A stretch of 64,000 bases of DNA, taken from Lachnospiraceae bacterium. GTDB lineage: Bacteria > Bacillota > Clostridia > Lachnospirales > Lachnospiraceae. Both the position numbers and the translations under genes were made by a program. Numbering within the stretch: position 1 is the stretch's first letter; the number at the start of each line of letters is the position of its first letter. Below are positions 54,309-63,476 of the stretch, piece after piece. The notes below the pieces were generated by a model that was given only the letters and a program-made list of their open reading frames with translations, ran no database searches and was not told the origin of the DNA. Where the stretch lies: the NCBI GenBank assembly GCA_017521605.1, contig JAFXCD010000020.1, positions 1-64,000 on the forward strand, read 5' to 3'.

Positions 54309-56138
54309 TTAATTTGCCGCATTGATTTTTTCTTTGTATGTATCTCTTACTCCATCCAAAATTTCGCTAACATCAACTCCATCAGGGTTGAATTCCCACA
54401 AGAAACCTTTACCCATATCTAATCCCGGCACCATACTATGATATGTTATCATACCATTCTTCATCATAGATGGTATTGTTTCACTTATAGCTCTTGCATC
54501 AAAATTACCATCTGAATATCCTGTAATATCTGCATATCCTTCATATCCGGGAATATCAGCGGTATAAACATCCCACGCAAAAGCAATTTTCCATGCTTTA
54601 TCTTCATCATAACATGCCGGAATCACAAGTGCATTGTTAGTCCAACAGTTTGTATAGCTTGATGCTTGTGGTCCCTTAGGGAACTGTACAAAACCAATTT
54701 CATCATCCATATTTTCATAAGGCATATTCTTTTGAGCCATGTATGCTTCATCCGGGCTAAATGCAACCTCTCCGTTTAAAAATGCTTGTTTATAATAATC
54801 CCACTGAGCATCAGAAGGTCTATCTATTGCATAATTATCCAACACATCTGAAAACCATTCAAGTGCCTCTATGGTTGCCGGGTCCTCAAATTTATATGTA
54901 TAATTTCCCGATGCATCAAGGCCAACAAATTCCGAATTATTAGAATATACTGCCTGCTGAACAGGGATTCCGTAGTTAGCATCAAAACCATAAACATCAA
55001 TAGTACCATCGTTATCAATATCACGTTGTACTTTTTCCATCATATCCGTCCATGCATCCCAGGTCCATGTACCGTTTGCCTGCATATCATAGATACTATC
55101 AGGGTCAATTCCTGCTTCTTTTAACAATCTCTTATTAAAGAACATTCCACAACGAGGCTCCGAGTAACCGGCTGCCACTGCATTAATCCTACCATCCTTA
55201 GAATACTGCTGATATAATTTATTCATCTGGAATTTAGACTCAGTGAAATCTAAAATATCTAATGTACTTAAATCATACATATATTCGTTTTTGATAGCCA
55301 CCTGAGTCATCGGGTCATCACGCAATGTGAAAATATAATTACTCTCATCCCCACCTGCAACTACATAATCCACAAAATCCTGTGGTGCAGATGCCCAATC
55401 AGAAATAGCAATCTCGTTGATGGTAAAATTATAGGTATCCTGTGCCCATTCAAGATATTCCTTCTTTGCCATCTCATAAGCATTATTAGGATCAAAGGAT
55501 AAACCTGAAGACCACCAGTTACGGATAACAATTTCCATGCCACCTAAATCATATACGTTACCATTTTCATCCTTAAGTACTTCATACTTTTCAGCTGGTT
55601 TCTCAACCACCGGAGGTGCTACAACAGGTGGTTTCTTAGCCTCTTCAATCTGTTTCTTTTCTTCCTGATATACCTTAGAAGCTTCCTTACGTTCTTCCTT
55701 TACACCAAATTCCTGATAATGATTAATAATAGCTGTAAAATCATCACCAAAAGCTTCTTCTATATCTGTATAGCTTTCCACATAAGCGATAGGATCAAAG
55801 TCCGTACCATTATCTCTCTTTTCCTTGATACCATACTCAATATAGTGCTGTACATATGCATCCCAGTTATCTCCAAAAGTATTATCCAAATCTTGATAGT
55901 TATCACGATATTTTACAATATCAATAACCGGATTCATTACACGACCTTCTTTTAAGCCATACTGCAAAAAGTGGCGGTATAACAGGGTCTCATTATAGCC
56001 AAATTCATTATACAAATCAGGATACTGATCTGCATAATATTTGGCATTAAATACATCCTTTAATCCAGCCGCCTCTGCACTCAACCCACTGCTAAGTGTA
56101 ATACCACAAATTAAACTTAGTGCCAATAGTTTTTTCAT
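54309..56138 (-). CDS. Extracellular solute-binding protein with three N-terminal repeats
   Basis: 609 residues. A cleavable signal peptide (to about SAEA, residues 20-24) without lipobox Cys, so secreted rather than lipid-anchored. Residues 28-150 hold three repeats of about 45 residues with the pattern Y..xYxDLxxxFGxxxxxxxxHYxxxGxKExR (for example YPDLYNEFG...GLKEGR, YQDLDNTFG...GIKEKR). A Lys/Glu and Pro-rich linker (about 155-182) leads into a family 1-type sugar-binding domain (VIRNWWSSG, DPDSIYDMQANGTWTWDAWTDMM). No permease genes adjoin it. The repeats may attach it to the wall or to a polymer. Own promoter at 56189-56217. Confidence 0.78.
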   Translation of the reverse strand: MKKLLALSLICGITLSSGLSAEAAGLKDVFNAKYYADQYPDLYNEFGYNETLLYRHFLQYGLKEGRVMNPVIDIVKYRDNYQDLDNTFGDNWDAYVQHYIEYGIKEKRDNGTDFDPIAYVESYTDIEEAFGDDFTAIINHYQEFGVKEERKEASKVYQEEKKQIEEAKKPPVVAPPVVEKPAEKYEVLKDENGNVYDLGGMEIVIRNWWSSGLSFDPNNAYEMAKKEYLEWAQDTYNFTINEIAISDWASAPQDFVDYVVAGGDESNYIFTLRDDPMTQVAIKNEYMYDLSTLDILDFTESKFQMNKLYQQYSKDGRINAVAAGYSEPRCGMFFNKRLLKEAGIDPDSIYDMQANGTWTWDAWTDMMEKVQRDIDNDGTIDVYGFDANYGIPVQQAVYSNNSEFVGLDASGNYTYKFEDPATIEALEWFSDVLDNYAIDRPSDAQWDYYKQAFLNGEVAFSPDEAYMAQKNMPYENMDDEIGFVQFPKGPQASSYTNCWTNNALVIPACYDEDKAWKIAFAWDVYTADIPGYEGYADITGYSDGNFDARAISETIPSMMKNGMITYHSMVPGLDMGKGFLWEFNPDGVDVSEILDGVRDTYKEKINAAN

Positions 56139-56188
56139 TATTTTGCCTCCACCCTTATATAATATGTATATTTATACACTTAACATAA

Positions 56189-56217
56189 AGTGTAGCACAT
56201 TTTTACAAAAACGTCAA
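56189..56217 (-). promoter_or_regulatory. Sigma-A promoter of the solute-binding protein gene
   Basis: TTGACG (56212-56217) and TACACT (56189-56194), spacer 17 bp, on the minus strand. Confidence 0.7.
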
Positions 56218-56244
56218 TTTTTGTCAGTTTTTTATAACATAAAA

Positions 56245-56276
56245 GAACCATCTGATGATTGTAAATCAGATGGTTC
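56245..56276 (-). terminator. Rho-independent terminator after the EAL gene
   Basis: Perfect 12-bp arms GAACCATCTGAT/ATCAGATGGTTC, then TTTT on the minus strand. Confidence 0.85.
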
Positions 56277-56293
56277 CTTTATTGATGTATTCT

Positions 56294-58705
56294 TTACTCA
56301 TTTATCCTAATATTCCTCTTAGAGTCAACCACTTCCAAGCGACCATTCTTACTACCGATATCCAAAATATCTTTAGCCAGTATGGTCATATTTAAATTTG
56401 CATCATGTATACTTACATTGCCGCTACCATTCATATCACCGATACCAACTACCGAATTTCCTTCACAATAGAATATGGTGTTAGAATTTTTCACAATACA
56501 ATCCAACGAACCATAATCCGAACCAAGACAAATAATATTTTTACCACGAATATCACATTCAATAGTCCCTCCGGAAGCCATAATACTTCCTTCACCATTA
56601 CTTAAGACTCCAATACCACAAAGATTATTACCGGACTCTGTAATGTTCAGGCTGTAATTATGCAATTCCACTCGGGTATTTCCCTTCAATGCACCTATTC
56701 CAACTGCATTAGCACAGGACATCTTCAACTCCAAGTCAGCATTTTTAATTTCGATATTGCTATTTCCGTCAAAGCTTCCAACGCCTATACTGTTTCCTCC
56801 CGCGCATTCTATACGAACACCACTTCGGATAATGGAAATCTTAGAATCTACTGCATTCTTACCTCCACCGATACCAACACAGTTTTCACCATTTGTATCG
56901 ATAATCAGCTGTGGTAAATATTCAATGGTGATATTTCCATATGTACTTTCCTTATCTCCACCTATTGCATATGAATTCAACATTTCACAATGTATATGCA
57001 GGCTTCCCTTTCCTGTCAAATTTAATTCTGACCCTTGCGGTACGCGAATCCCTCTATTAATAATATCATTTACACCTTCCATCTGAAGCGTAATTTTACT
57101 TCCCAGGCCAATATCAATTAATGGCACTTCTTTTTCAGTAGTAATACTCACGTTCCTCAATATAATATTTGTTTGTACTCCATCCTTCACTGCAATACTA
57201 CAACTAATTGGGGTTCCCTTAATACCTTCTATCACCACATTTTTCTTATCGATTAAGATAGAATTATAATGCTGAGTAGCAAGCTGTGACAGATTTACCG
57301 TTTCATTCTCACCGGGAGAATACACTTTTACGATAAATTCTGACCTCATAATATTCAGTGCTACTATTTCATCCCTAGATTTTTTATCAATCTCTTTCAA
57401 AAGCACAGCATCTGGTCTTGCAACATAAAAGCCTTGTATATAATCCGTTCCCAATCCTATCATAGTCTTAAGCTCTTCATAGTTTTCCACACCTTCTGCC
57501 AGTGCAGAGTACCCATTTTCATGAATAAACTCTATAATGCCTGCTACAAGCTTCTGAATCTTCGGTTTCTCCTGAATATCCTGTACTAAAGCCCTATCAA
57601 TCTTTACATAATCCGGACTATAGCGTATCAGATTAGACAGATTTGAGAAACCGGTTCCATAATCATCTATTGCCAAGGAAATATGATGCTTCTTCAATCG
57701 ATTTCTAAATCTGGCCAAATGTTCATCATTCATTTCCGTTTGTTCTGTCATCTCAACCACCAGCTTATCCATCAACTGACCATATTTTCCAACCAACGCC
57801 TCCCAATCCAAGGTATTAAGCATATATGCCGGAATAGAATTAATAAACAGTTTTTTGTCTTCAAACAAAGTGTAATTCTGCGATAAATATTCCATCATAT
57901 TGTTCATGGTAGCCATTTCAATATCATATAACTTCCCCAGATTGGTTGCCACTTCTATGACTTCTATGGGTTTCATATTAATCACCGGTGCAGTACGCAT
58001 TAGTGCTTCATATCCAAATACCTTTCCTTCCTGAGCATCCACAATGGGCTGAAAATGGTAATGGAACAGATTTTTTTCAATTAACAGATTAAACACTTCC
58101 TGATGTTTCCATAATACTGTATGTGAGCTGTTTGAAATACTTAAATCCTTTTGCAAGCGATTCAATAACAATTCACTATTTGCCAGCTTTAAAAGGCCTT
58201 CAAATCTATCATCCCAGCCAGGTTCTCTGGTTATATATCCATAATCCAATTCTATGTAGTAAGGTTTGCCGGATCTGGTATTGTACTTATCAAGCTCTCT
58301 CTGAAGCATTTTATGGTCTGTTTTCAATATGTCCGAAATATTATCAGGAGATTCCGTTTCTGTATACGATGCCATCACAACAAATCGTTCATCTGAAATA
58401 TGCCCAATATAAGCCTTATCCCCCAAAATCTGTTTCAATATATCCGCTACAGTTATAAGCATATCGTCAACTGCCTCAACCCCATAGTTCTCTAAAACAT
58501 GGATATACTTGGTGATTTCATAAACCGACACCGATAAATACTTTTGCGAGTTTTCATTTATATAGGTTCCTTTAAACCATTCAAATACTGCTCGTAATGT
58601 TGGTAGCTTTGTCACAGCATTACTATCGTATATATTGTCCCCCTTCTCCACACACAATTCAAACTTTTCTCTCCCTTTTTCCATACACTTTCGCATCCTA
58701 AACAT
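56294..58705 (-). CDS. EAL-domain cyclic-di-GMP phosphodiesterase with C-terminal beta-solenoid-like region
   Basis: 803 residues, no signal peptide or membrane segment. Residues about 30-190 are a degenerate GGDEF domain (ISDERF where GGDEF is expected). Residues about 205-440 are an EAL domain with its catalytic residues: YEALMR, FINSIPAY, VVEMTEQTE, LAIDDYGTGFSNL, YVKID, LAEGVE and YIQGFYVARP. Residues about 460-800 consist of roughly 40-residue repeats with recurrent GIG (AVGIGALKGN, LCGIGVLSNG, VVGIGDMNG), the style of extracellular beta-helix carbohydrate-binding proteins. The start is uncertain, with no good ribosome binding site near 58705; a Met 21 nt later is possible. Confidence 0.85.
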   Translation of the reverse strand: MFRMRKCMEKGREKFELCVEKGDNIYDSNAVTKLPTLRAVFEWFKGTYINENSQKYLSVSVYEITKYIHVLENYGVEAVDDMLITVADILKQILGDKAYIGHISDERFVVMASYTETESPDNISDILKTDHKMLQRELDKYNTRSGKPYYIELDYGYITREPGWDDRFEGLLKLANSELLLNRLQKDLSISNSSHTVLWKHQEVFNLLIEKNLFHYHFQPIVDAQEGKVFGYEALMRTAPVINMKPIEVIEVATNLGKLYDIEMATMNNMMEYLSQNYTLFEDKKLFINSIPAYMLNTLDWEALVGKYGQLMDKLVVEMTEQTEMNDEHLARFRNRLKKHHISLAIDDYGTGFSNLSNLIRYSPDYVKIDRALVQDIQEKPKIQKLVAGIIEFIHENGYSALAEGVENYEELKTMIGLGTDYIQGFYVARPDAVLLKEIDKKSRDEIVALNIMRSEFIVKVYSPGENETVNLSQLATQHYNSILIDKKNVVIEGIKGTPISCSIAVKDGVQTNIILRNVSITTEKEVPLIDIGLGSKITLQMEGVNDIINRGIRVPQGSELNLTGKGSLHIHCEMLNSYAIGGDKESTYGNITIEYLPQLIIDTNGENCVGIGGGKNAVDSKISIIRSGVRIECAGGNSIGVGSFDGNSNIEIKNADLELKMSCANAVGIGALKGNTRVELHNYSLNITESGNNLCGIGVLSNGEGSIMASGGTIECDIRGKNIICLGSDYGSLDCIVKNSNTIFYCEGNSVVGIGDMNGSGNVSIHDANLNMTILAKDILDIGSKNGRLEVVDSKRNIRINE

Positions 58706-58788
58706 TAATTGTATTTACAGTTTCATATATTTATTACACCATCTTTATCATAATATGTCAAGAAATCCTTATATGGCAATTTCACCAA

Positions 58789-58823
58789 AAAAATCCCGGC
58801 ATGTTAGCCATGCCAGGATTTTT
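58789..58823 (-). terminator. Rho-independent terminator after gpsA
   Basis: On the minus strand AAAAATCCTGGCATG/CATGCCGGGATTTTT pair with a short loop and a T-run. Confidence 0.85.
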
Positions 58824-58830
58824 ATTACTT

Positions 58831-59844
58831 CTATTCCTCTTCCCATGGGGCGTCAGAAACTTCAATTTTTTTGTCACGAAGCATTAAATCCTTCACTGCT
58901 TCTGCTGCAGGTTTTCCTTCAAAGAGTACCAAATTTACCTGCTCAATAATGGGAAGCTGTACATTATACTTCTTAGCCAGCTGCATTGCTGCTTTTGCAG
59001 AATATACACCTTCTACCACCATCTTTACTTCTGACATAGCTTCTTCCATGGATTTGCCCTGTCCGATTAAAATACCGGCTCTACGATTTCTGGAATGCAT
59101 ACTGGCACAAGTTACAATCAAATCACCGATTCCGGTAAGTCCGGAGAAGGTTTCATAACGACCACCCATGGCCATACCCAGGCGTCCGATTTCTGTAATA
59201 CCTCTGGTAATCAGTGCTGCTTTTGTGTTATCTCCGTATCCCAAACCATCCGCAATACCTGCTGCTAGCGCAACCACATTCTTTAAGGAACCGCCCAGTT
59301 CAATGCCCAGTACATCAGGACTGATATACACACGGAACACTTCATTCATAAACAGACTTCTGATATATTCAGCAGTAGATTTCTTCTTAGCACCTACTAC
59401 AATGGTAGTAGGCACACCTCTTCCCACTTCTTCTGCATGAGAAGGTCCGGATAATACTGCTACTGTTGCTTGGGGAATCTCCTGCTCAATAATCTCTGTC
59501 AGAGTCATAACAGTATCTTCTTCAATCCCCTTTGCCACATTAACAATAATCTGACCGGGTGCCACAAATTCCTTAAAACGCTTTGCAGTCTCTCTGGTAT
59601 AGGAGCTTGCCACTGCCATAACCAGCATATCCTTATCCTTCACTGCCTCTGCTTCATCAGTAGTAAAAATCATATCTTCTGCCAGCTTCACTCCGGGAAG
59701 CATCTTATGCTCATGCTCTGTAGAAAGCATTTCGATTTCTTTCTCCAACGCGGACCATATGGTAATTTCATGACCATTCTTATGTAACAATACTGACAAT
59801 GCAATACCCCAGCTACCACCACCTAAAACAGCTACCTTTGCCAT
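58831..59844 (-). CDS. gpsA: NAD(P)-dependent glycerol-3-phosphate dehydrogenase
   Basis: 337 residues. It makes sn-glycerol-3-phosphate for phospholipids. N-terminal dinucleotide motif GGGSWGIAL, SGPSHAEEVGRGVPT and the catalytic lysine in GSLKNVVALAAGIADGLGYGDN. Last gene of the DUF512-der-plsY-gpsA operon, ended by a terminator. Its product feeds PlsY. Confidence 0.96.
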   Translation of the reverse strand: MAKVAVLGGGSWGIALSVLLHKNGHEITIWSALEKEIEMLSTEHEHKMLPGVKLAEDMIFTTDEAEAVKDKDMLVMAVASSYTRETAKRFKEFVAPGQIIVNVAKGIEEDTVMTLTEIIEQEIPQATVAVLSGPSHAEEVGRGVPTTIVVGAKKKSTAEYIRSLFMNEVFRVYISPDVLGIELGGSLKNVVALAAGIADGLGYGDNTKAALITRGITEIGRLGMAMGGRYETFSGLTGIGDLIVTCASMHSRNRRAGILIGQGKSMEEAMSEVKMVVEGVYSAKAAMQLAKKYNVQLPIIEQVNLVLFEGKPAAEAVKDLMLRDKKIEVSDAPWEEE

Positions 59845-59858
59845 GATATTTCCTCCTA

Positions 59859-60506
59859 TTATACCTTATTTTTTTTGGTTAAATAAGTCTTCCTTTCTTC
59901 ACCATGAATGAGTCTTACAATATTTTGTCTATGCTTCCAGTATGCCATAACTGCCAGTAAAAATGCAATAATATACATTTCTATCAACAACTTCTGTTCC
60001 ATACCAAAAAGCCCCATCTGTCCACTGATAATAATCTGAATTACAAACCCCAGATATACCAGCAGAGAACCCAAAGATACATAATGTGTAATAAAAAATG
60101 CACCAAAAAACAACACTACACCTACCGGAATAAAGGATGGATGAAATGACAAAATCAGACCGGCTGTTGCTGCAATTCCTTTACCACCCTTAAAGCCCAT
60201 ATAGAAAGGAAAATTGTGTCCAAGTATGGCTCCTGCAGCCGTATAAATGCAAAGCAGATAAATCATATCTGCATGACTATCACCATAAATCAGGCGGCAT
60301 ACGCACACTGCCAATATACACTTTAAACAATCACCCAAAAGTACAATCAATCCAGCCTTGGTGCCTAATACACGTAACGCATTGGTAGTTCCTGAATTAC
60401 CGCTGCCATGCTCACGAATATCAATACCATGTGCTTTTCCATAAAAAAATGCTGTCTGGAATAAGCCAAAGACATATCCCATAATCAAACAAACTAAACG
60501 ACTCAT
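59859..60506 (-). CDS. plsY: Glycerol-3-phosphate acyltransferase PlsY
   Basis: 215 residues, about five membrane segments. PlsY transfers acyl groups from acyl phosphate to glycerol-3-phosphate. Conserved loops: GSGNSGTTNALRVLG, GHNFPFYMGFKGGKGIAATAG and the third motif near HRQNIVRLIHGEE. Its start overlaps the stop of der by one base. Confidence 0.94.
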   Translation of the reverse strand: MSRLVCLIMGYVFGLFQTAFFYGKAHGIDIREHGSGNSGTTNALRVLGTKAGLIVLLGDCLKCILAVCVCRLIYGDSHADMIYLLCIYTAAGAILGHNFPFYMGFKGGKGIAATAGLILSFHPSFIPVGVVLFFGAFFITHYVSLGSLLVYLGFVIQIIISGQMGLFGMEQKLLIEMYIIAFLLAVMAYWKHRQNIVRLIHGEERKTYLTKKNKV

Positions 60507-61846
60507 TACTGATCTTTTTCCTTTCGTTCACGTATAATAAAGTGAAGCGGGGTACCCTTGAAGCCAAAAGTATCTCGAATCTGATTTTCAATATAACGGG
60601 TATATGAAAAATGCATCAATTCCTTGTCATTTACAAAAATAACAAATGTAGGAGGCTTTACTGCCACCTGTGTAATATAATACAGACGAAGTCTCTTGCC
60701 CTTATCGGAAGGAGGCTGCTGCATAGCCACCGCTTCTGCCATAATTTCATTCAATACACCGGTTGCCACTCGCATAGCATGATTTTCACTTACCATATCA
60801 ATGGTTTCATATAACTTAGGCAAACGCTGGCCTGTCTTTGCGGAAATAAACAGCATTTCTGCATAAGGCATATAGGATAAGGTATTTCGTACCTTCTCCG
60901 TAAAGCGATAAATGGTCTTGTCGTCCTTTTCAATAGCATCCCATTTGTTTACGGCAATAATCACCGCTTTACCTCTGTCATGAGCAATTCCTGCAATTTT
61001 AGCATCCTGCTCAGTAACACCTTCGGAAGCATCAATTACCATAACCACCACATCTGCACGCTCTACCGCACTAACTGTACGAACAATCATGAAATGCTCC
61101 AGCTCTTCTTTAATCTTATTCTTTCTGCGAAGTCCCGCTGTATCAATAAACACATATTCCTTACCATTATAAGTAATCTCTGTATCCACTGCATCACGAG
61201 TAGTTCCGGCTATATCCGAAACAATCAAACGGTTTTCACCCAGCAATTTGTTGATAATAGAGGATTTACCTACATTAGGCTTTCCCACGATAGCCACACG
61301 GATACGGTCATCTTCCTCTTCTTCCTCTTCCGTCTCCGGAAAATACTCACTTACCACATCCAGCATATCACCGATACCAAGACGGTTTGCTGCGGAGATG
61401 GGATGAGGGTCACCAATACCCAGATTATAGAATTCATAAACATCAGCCATATATTTTTCAAAGCTGTCCACTTTGTTTACCACCAAAACCACAGGCTTAT
61501 GGCAACGACGCAGCATATCTGCCACCTTTGCATCTGCATCCTGAAGTCCCTGCTTTACATCTACCAGGAAAATAATCACATCTGCAGTTTCCATGGCAAT
61601 CTCTGCCTGCTCACGCATCTGGGAAAGGATAATATCCTTGCTGTCCGGTTCAATACCACCGGTATCAATCAGGGTAAAGGATTTATCCAACCAGGTAATA
61701 TCCGCATAAATACGGTCTCTGGTAATACCCGGTGTATCTTTTACAATAGATATATTTTCACCTGCCAACACATTAAACAGGGTGGACTTTCCTACATTGG
61801 GACGTCCCACCACTGCTACGATGGGCTTGGATTTTCTCTTGCTCAT
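60506..61846 (-). CDS. der: Ribosome-assembly GTPase Der (EngA)
   Basis: 446 residues with two tandem GTPase domains: G1 motifs GRPNVGKST (residues about 12-20) and GKPNVGKSS (about 188-196), G3 DTGG and DTAG, G4 NKVD and NKWD, and a C-terminal KH-like domain. Der helps 50S subunit maturation. It lies between DUF512 and plsY. Confidence 0.96.
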   Translation of the reverse strand: MSKRKSKPIVAVVGRPNVGKSTLFNVLAGENISIVKDTPGITRDRIYADITWLDKSFTLIDTGGIEPDSKDIILSQMREQAEIAMETADVIIFLVDVKQGLQDADAKVADMLRRCHKPVVLVVNKVDSFEKYMADVYEFYNLGIGDPHPISAANRLGIGDMLDVVSEYFPETEEEEEEDDRIRVAIVGKPNVGKSSIINKLLGENRLIVSDIAGTTRDAVDTEITYNGKEYVFIDTAGLRRKNKIKEELEHFMIVRTVSAVERADVVVMVIDASEGVTEQDAKIAGIAHDRGKAVIIAVNKWDAIEKDDKTIYRFTEKVRNTLSYMPYAEMLFISAKTGQRLPKLYETIDMVSENHAMRVATGVLNEIMAEAVAMQQPPSDKGKRLRLYYITQVAVKPPTFVIFVNDKELMHFSYTRYIENQIRDTFGFKGTPLHFIIRERKEKDQ

Positions 61847-61880
61847 TTCTTCCTCCTTGTAACTCTACGAGGTCAGTTAC

Positions 61881-63212
61881 TTACTCTTTTCCTAACACTG
61901 CATTAATAAAGTCATATCCGCTTGATTTTACAATATTAACGGGGACTTGTAAAGACTTTTCCAAGTCTGACCTGGTAAAATCATCCAAAAATACTTCTTC
62001 ACCACTACGCAGCACATTCTGAGGAAGCAGGAGTCTGGTACCCAGTGCTTTCCCCTTTAATTGCTTTTCAATATCCTGTCCGGTAAGAAGTCCTGAAACC
62101 GTAATATACTCCCCAAAAAATTCATTTACAATGGGATACACATGAATTTTCAACTCAGGAAAGCTTTCCTCCATAGTATTGGCCATTCTTTGAATATATG
62201 GATATGCCAAAAGGCCTGTTGCCATGGAAATTTCTTCCACAAAATTTTCATCCGGAAGTTTCTGTTCTTCTGCCAGTTTATTCATACCGTCCTTGAATTC
62301 TTCCATTAATAAACGGGTCATGCCCACACCATTTTCCAGCTGCAGATAGCCATCGTATCGCTCTTCTTCAGGCATTTCCCTTTCTGCCAAAATATACCAC
62401 TCATCACTGGCATGGATAAAATGGGTTCCATGCTCTGCATAAAGTTTTTTCTGCCAGCCTTCAATCATATCAATCACCTTACAGGCATCCTCTTTCGTAA
62501 AAGTCTCTAAAGGATACAATCCTTCACGATACTTGGACAAGCCTACAGGCACCACGGATACACTTTCCAGATTGGGCAAATATTTGGTCAGCTCACGAAT
62601 ACTGAATTCCAGTTCTTCGCCGTCATTCACACCCTTACAAAGCACTATCTGACCATTCATGGTGATTCCCGCCTCATACAAGGTATCCACTTTTCTCAAA
62701 GCCTCTCCTGCAAAACGGTTATTCAGCATTTTACAACGAAGTTCCGGATTCATGGTCTGGAAGGAAATATTAATGGGTGATAAATGATACCTGATAATCC
62801 TTTCAATATCATGGTCAGACATATTGGTTAAGGTTACATAATTGCCTTGCAAGAAGGACAATCTGGAATCATCATCCTTAAAATACAAGGTTTCACGCAT
62901 ACCCTTAGGCATCTGGTCAATAAAGCAAAAGATACACTTATTATGGCAATGACGATATTCATCCATGAGACCATTTTCGAACTCTATTCCTAAATCTTCA
63001 TCAAAATCCTTGTCCACTTCTAAAAGCCATTGTTCACCATCCGGCTTTTGAATAAGGACCTCAATATAGGTATCCTGCACCAGAAACTGATAGTCAAAAA
63101 TATCCTCAATCTCTGTATTATCTATGGACAGTAGGATGTCTCCTGCTTCAATTTCTAATTCCTCCGCAATACTTCCGGGAAGGACGCGGCTAATAATGTG
63201 TTGTTTTTTCAT
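61881..63212 (-). CDS. DUF512 family protein with PDZ-like start and radical SAM-like motif
   Basis: 443 residues. An N-terminal PDZ-like part (SRVLPGSIAEELEIEAGDILLSIDNTEI) precedes the cysteine motif CHNKCIFCF (about residues 88-96), which resembles the CxxxCxxC of radical SAM enzymes, and the DUF512 domain with VSVVPVGLSKYREGL and the later HASDEWYILAEREMP. The function is not established; in Clostridia it lies beside der, which suggests a link to ribosome or lipid biogenesis. The upstream intergenic region carries a palindromic element. Confidence 0.88.
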   Translation of the reverse strand: MKKQHIISRVLPGSIAEELEIEAGDILLSIDNTEIEDIFDYQFLVQDTYIEVLIQKPDGEQWLLEVDKDFDEDLGIEFENGLMDEYRHCHNKCIFCFIDQMPKGMRETLYFKDDDSRLSFLQGNYVTLTNMSDHDIERIIRYHLSPINISFQTMNPELRCKMLNNRFAGEALRKVDTLYEAGITMNGQIVLCKGVNDGEELEFSIRELTKYLPNLESVSVVPVGLSKYREGLYPLETFTKEDACKVIDMIEGWQKKLYAEHGTHFIHASDEWYILAEREMPEEERYDGYLQLENGVGMTRLLMEEFKDGMNKLAEEQKLPDENFVEEISMATGLLAYPYIQRMANTMEESFPELKIHVYPIVNEFFGEYITVSGLLTGQDIEKQLKGKALGTRLLLPQNVLRSGEEVFLDDFTRSDLEKSLQVPVNIVKSSGYDFINAVLGKE

Positions 63213-63239
63213 AATGTAAAAGTTCCTTTTTATAATTGT

Positions 63240-63361
63240 TCAGGCAGACTCGCAAGGGCGCACTTACGTGCTCACTCGTGCTACCGCACTGCCTTGCTCG
63301 TTAAACATGTAGGTAAAATTAAATGTCGCTTCGCGCCGCTTAATTTTCTACCACATGTTTA
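63240..63361. repeat. Palindromic element between the DUF512 gene and prs
   Basis: TAAACATGTAGGTAAAATTAA (63302-63322) faces a near-complement TTAATTTTCTACCACATGTT (from 63340), around a G/C-rich centre CGCTTCGCGCCGC. The left neighbour (63240-63297) is another imperfect hairpin (GGCAG/CTGCC with CGCAAGG/CCTTGC). It lies between divergent genes and contains no open frame of note. Confidence 0.6.
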
Positions 63362-63377
63362 TCATACAAGAAAAATC

Positions 63378-63406
63378 TTGACGTGTCACTACCAGAATGT
63401 TATAAA
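63378..63406 (+). promoter_or_regulatory. Sigma-A promoter for prs
   Basis: TTGACG (63378-63383) and TATAAA (63401-63406), spacer 17 bp. Confidence 0.7.
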
Positions 63407-63476
63407 TTAATTATTGTTGTATGAATTATTTATTAAATTATGTACCAACGAATAAAAAATACACTTGGAGGTTCTC

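Noticed and set aside
54309-56138. Lipoprotein reading of the binding protein through Cys at residue 11
   Set aside because: The Cys lies in the middle of the hydrophobic core (LSLIC) and the preceding residues do not form a lipobox; an AEA cleavage site follows.
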